7,844 bases of DNA from Clostridia bacterium (GTDB taxonomy: Bacteria; Bacillota; Clostridia; Christensenellales; Borkfalkiaceae): NCBI GenBank assembly GCA_017620875.1, contig JAGAUH010000272.1:1-7844 (forward strand), written 5' to 3'. A program made the translations under genes and the position numbers. Shown piece after piece: positions 6,614 through 7,844 of the stretch. How positions within the stretch are numbered: position 1 is the first letter of the stretch; the number at the start of each line of letters is the position of its first letter. The notes beneath the pieces were generated by a model, which was given only the letters and a program-made list of their open reading frames with translations, was not told the origin of the DNA and did no database searches.

Positions 6614-7419
6614 AACGAATTTTAAAATACGCCTTTATTACCCTTGTACTACTATTTTTATACGCGCCTATCGTACTACTTGTAATTTATAGTTTTAACG
6701 ATAGTTCGGTTATAGGTATATGGTCTAACAAGTGGACTTTTAGGCTATACGTCGACCTATATAACGATAAAGACCTACTACAAACCGTTTGGAACACCCT
6801 ATTACTAGCAATACTTGCAGGTGTAATTTCTACCGTGCTAGGAACTATTGGCGCTATCGGTATGTTTTATTCTAAAAAGAAAACTTACAAAGTTTTAAGC
6901 GGAATAACTAATATACCCGTAATAAACGCGGAAATAGTAACTGCAATTTCTATTGCCCTAGTTTGCTCACTACTAGCCTTTGGAAGAACTTATGCAAGTT
7001 TACTAATTGGCCACGTGGTTTTATGTTTTCCGTTTGTAGTATTAAACGTATTACCTAAACTAAAACAAATGAACCCAAACATTTACGAGGCAAGTCTAGA
7101 CCTTGGCGCAAGCCCTACTAAAGCATTATTTACCGTTATTATCCCACAAATACTACCTGGTATTTTCTCTGGATTTTTAATGGCGATTACACTTTCACTC
7201 GACGACTATATTATAACTACTTTTACAAAGCCTAGTACCTTTTTTACAAAGCCTAGTACCTTTGATACCATTTCTACCTACGTATACGACGCGTATGCTA
7301 AAGGTGGAAGAAATAGTAGTATCCCAGCGTTAAGAGCGTTATCTACTATTATTTTCGTAGTTATGATTTTAGTTATAGTTATTGCTAACCTACGCGCTAG
7401 CAAAAGGAGGGACAAATGA
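6607..7419 (+). CDS. potC: Polyamine ABC transporter permease PotC
   Basis: The second membrane permease, partner of PotB. Hydrophobic helices lie at about 7-30, 62-88, 104-125, 130-150, 180-198 and 244-262. The EAA loop EASLDLGASPTKALFTVIIP runs on to G185 (161-185) and contacts PotA. The conserved SLDDYIITTF segment (197-206) follows. Directly after it the heptapeptide FTKPSTF occurs twice in tandem (206-212 and 213-219), where relatives have a single short loop before a DTISTYVY-like stretch. The length (270) remains normal for PotC. The start, inside the last codons of potB, follows a purine-rich AAGGGGGAG (6592-6600). The stop TGA overlaps the potD ATG (ATGA). Confidence 0.92.
   Translation: MVKRILKYAFITLVLLFLYAPIVLLVIYSFNDSSVIGIWSNKWTFRLYVDLYNDKDLLQTVWNTLLLAILAGVISTVLGTIGAIGMFYSKKKTYKVLSGITNIPVINAEIVTAISIALVCSLLAFGRTYASLLIGHVVLCFPFVVLNVLPKLKQMNPNIYEASLDLGASPTKALFTVIIPQILPGIFSGFLMAITLSLDDYIITTFTKPSTFFTKPSTFDTISTYVYDAYAKGGRNSSIPALRALSTIIFVVMILVIVIANLRASKRRDK
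7222..7263 (+). repeat. Exact 21-base tandem duplication inside potC
   Basis: Bases 7222-7242 and 7243-7263 are identical, with unit TTTACAAAGCCTAGTACCTTT minus no bases (21 long; first 20 are TTTACAAAGCCTAGTACCTT). The unit is in frame, encodes FTKPSTF, and keeps the gene open. Complete identity, third codon positions included, suggests a recent slippage or unequal-recombination event, or an assembly artefact. Confidence 0.95.
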
Positions 7420-7844
7420 GAAAATTAGCCCTACTTTTAGTATTAATATTGATTTTTCCTATATGCTTTGGTTTAGTATCTTGTAAAAAAGGTGGCAATA
7501 ATCAATTAGTTTTAAACGTGTACAATTGGGAAGAATATATTGCAGACGGCGTTATAGAAGGTTTTGAATATTATTATAAAGAAACCCACGGAAAAATTGT
7601 TAAAGTAAACTACTCTACTTTTGGTACTTGCGAAAACATGTATAACGAACTTAAACTTACGCAAAACAAATCTAACGGAAACTTTAAGTACGATTTAGTT
7701 TGCCCATCCGACTACATGATTCAACGTATGATAGAAGAAGACATGTGCGAAGAATTCGATTGGAAAGATAGTAACGGAAACAAAATTTTTACCAATTACG
7801 AAAACAACACTTCTCAATATATACAAGACTTATTTAATAAAGAA
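7416..7844 (+). CDS. potD: Spermidine/putrescine-binding lipoprotein PotD, 3' end outside window
   Basis: The extracellular substrate-binding protein that delivers polyamine to PotBC. Residues 1-23 form a lipoprotein signal: MRK, a hydrophobic core, and the lipobox LVSC with C23 as the lipidated residue. The mature part opens with a short polar linker and the family segment LNVYNWEEYI (33-42), whose Y36 and W38 belong to the aromatic polyamine-binding region in known PotD proteins. It continues with VNYSTFGTCENMYNELK (64-80) and YDLVCPSDYMI (92-102), both characteristic. There are 143 codons and no stop before the window end; complete PotD is about 350 residues. AAAGGAGG (7403-7410) precedes the ATG, which overlaps the potC stop by four bases. 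Confidence 0.93.
   Translation, partial: MRKLALLLVLILIFPICFGLVSCKKGGNNQLVLNVYNWEEYIADGVIEGFEYYYKETHGKIVKVNYSTFGTCENMYNELKLTQNKSNGNFKYDLVCPSDYMIQRMIEEDMCEEFDWKDSNGNKIFTNYENNTSQYIQDLFNKE

Noticed and set aside
1..7844. CRISPR array, tRNA, rRNA, riboswitch, insertion sequence or phage element
   Set aside because: No spaced direct repeats, cloverleaf-like segments, transposase or integrase motifs or terminal inverted repeats were seen, and no intergenic stretch is long enough for a typical large riboswitch except 3585-3756, which is explained by terminator and promoter.

Overview
The window looks like a chromosomal segment of a low-GC, AT-rich Gram-positive bacterium, probably an uncultured member of the Clostridia or a related Bacillota lineage. 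This is inferred from the protein types, strong Shine-Dalgarno sites (GAGGAG, AAAGGAGG), AT-rich codon use, and two gene neighbourhoods common in that phylum: an M24 peptidase followed by efp, and an XRE-cupin regulator followed by potABCD. No rRNA, tRNA, CRISPR array, insertion sequence or phage gene was seen.

Left part, minus strand (1-3029). Reading right to left, an ABC-F ATPase gene (3029-1479) comes first, then an M24 Xaa-Pro-type peptidase gene (1390-338). Twelve bases further on is efp for elongation factor P (from 325, running off the window). The efp frame contains two in-frame UAA codons, at 85-83 and 19-17. The sequence on both sides of each stop still reads as typical EF-P, and both stops sit where relatives usually carry an aromatic residue, often tyrosine. 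The ABC-F and peptidase genes lack a clear Shine-Dalgarno, and their best promoter matches lie so close to the start codon that leaderless or nearly leaderless mRNAs are predicted.

Middle (3030-3756). Back-to-back promoters separate the ABC-F gene from a rightward gene for a small two-helix membrane protein with a bacterial PH-like domain (3129-3584). That gene ends at a strong intrinsic terminator (3601-3637). An AT-rich stretch then leads into a perfect TTGACA-N17-TATAAT promoter, with a long near-perfect dyad filling its spacer and -10 box.

Right part, plus strand (3757-7844). This is a polyamine-uptake operon: an HTH-cupin regulator, the ATPase PotA, the permeases PotB and PotC, and the start of the lipoprotein PotD, which is cut by the window end. 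The genes are tightly packed: a 17-base gap before potA, then overlaps of 1, 7 and 4 bases. The regulator probably senses polyamine or a related signal and controls its own promoter and the transporter. PotD would capture spermidine or putrescine outside the cell, PotB and PotC form the channel, and PotA drives transport.

Three features stand out from ordinary family architecture: the doubly interrupted efp frame, a PotA with a duplicated C-terminal TOBE-like region, and an exact 21-base in-frame tandem duplication in potC. I found no convincing new multi-gene system.
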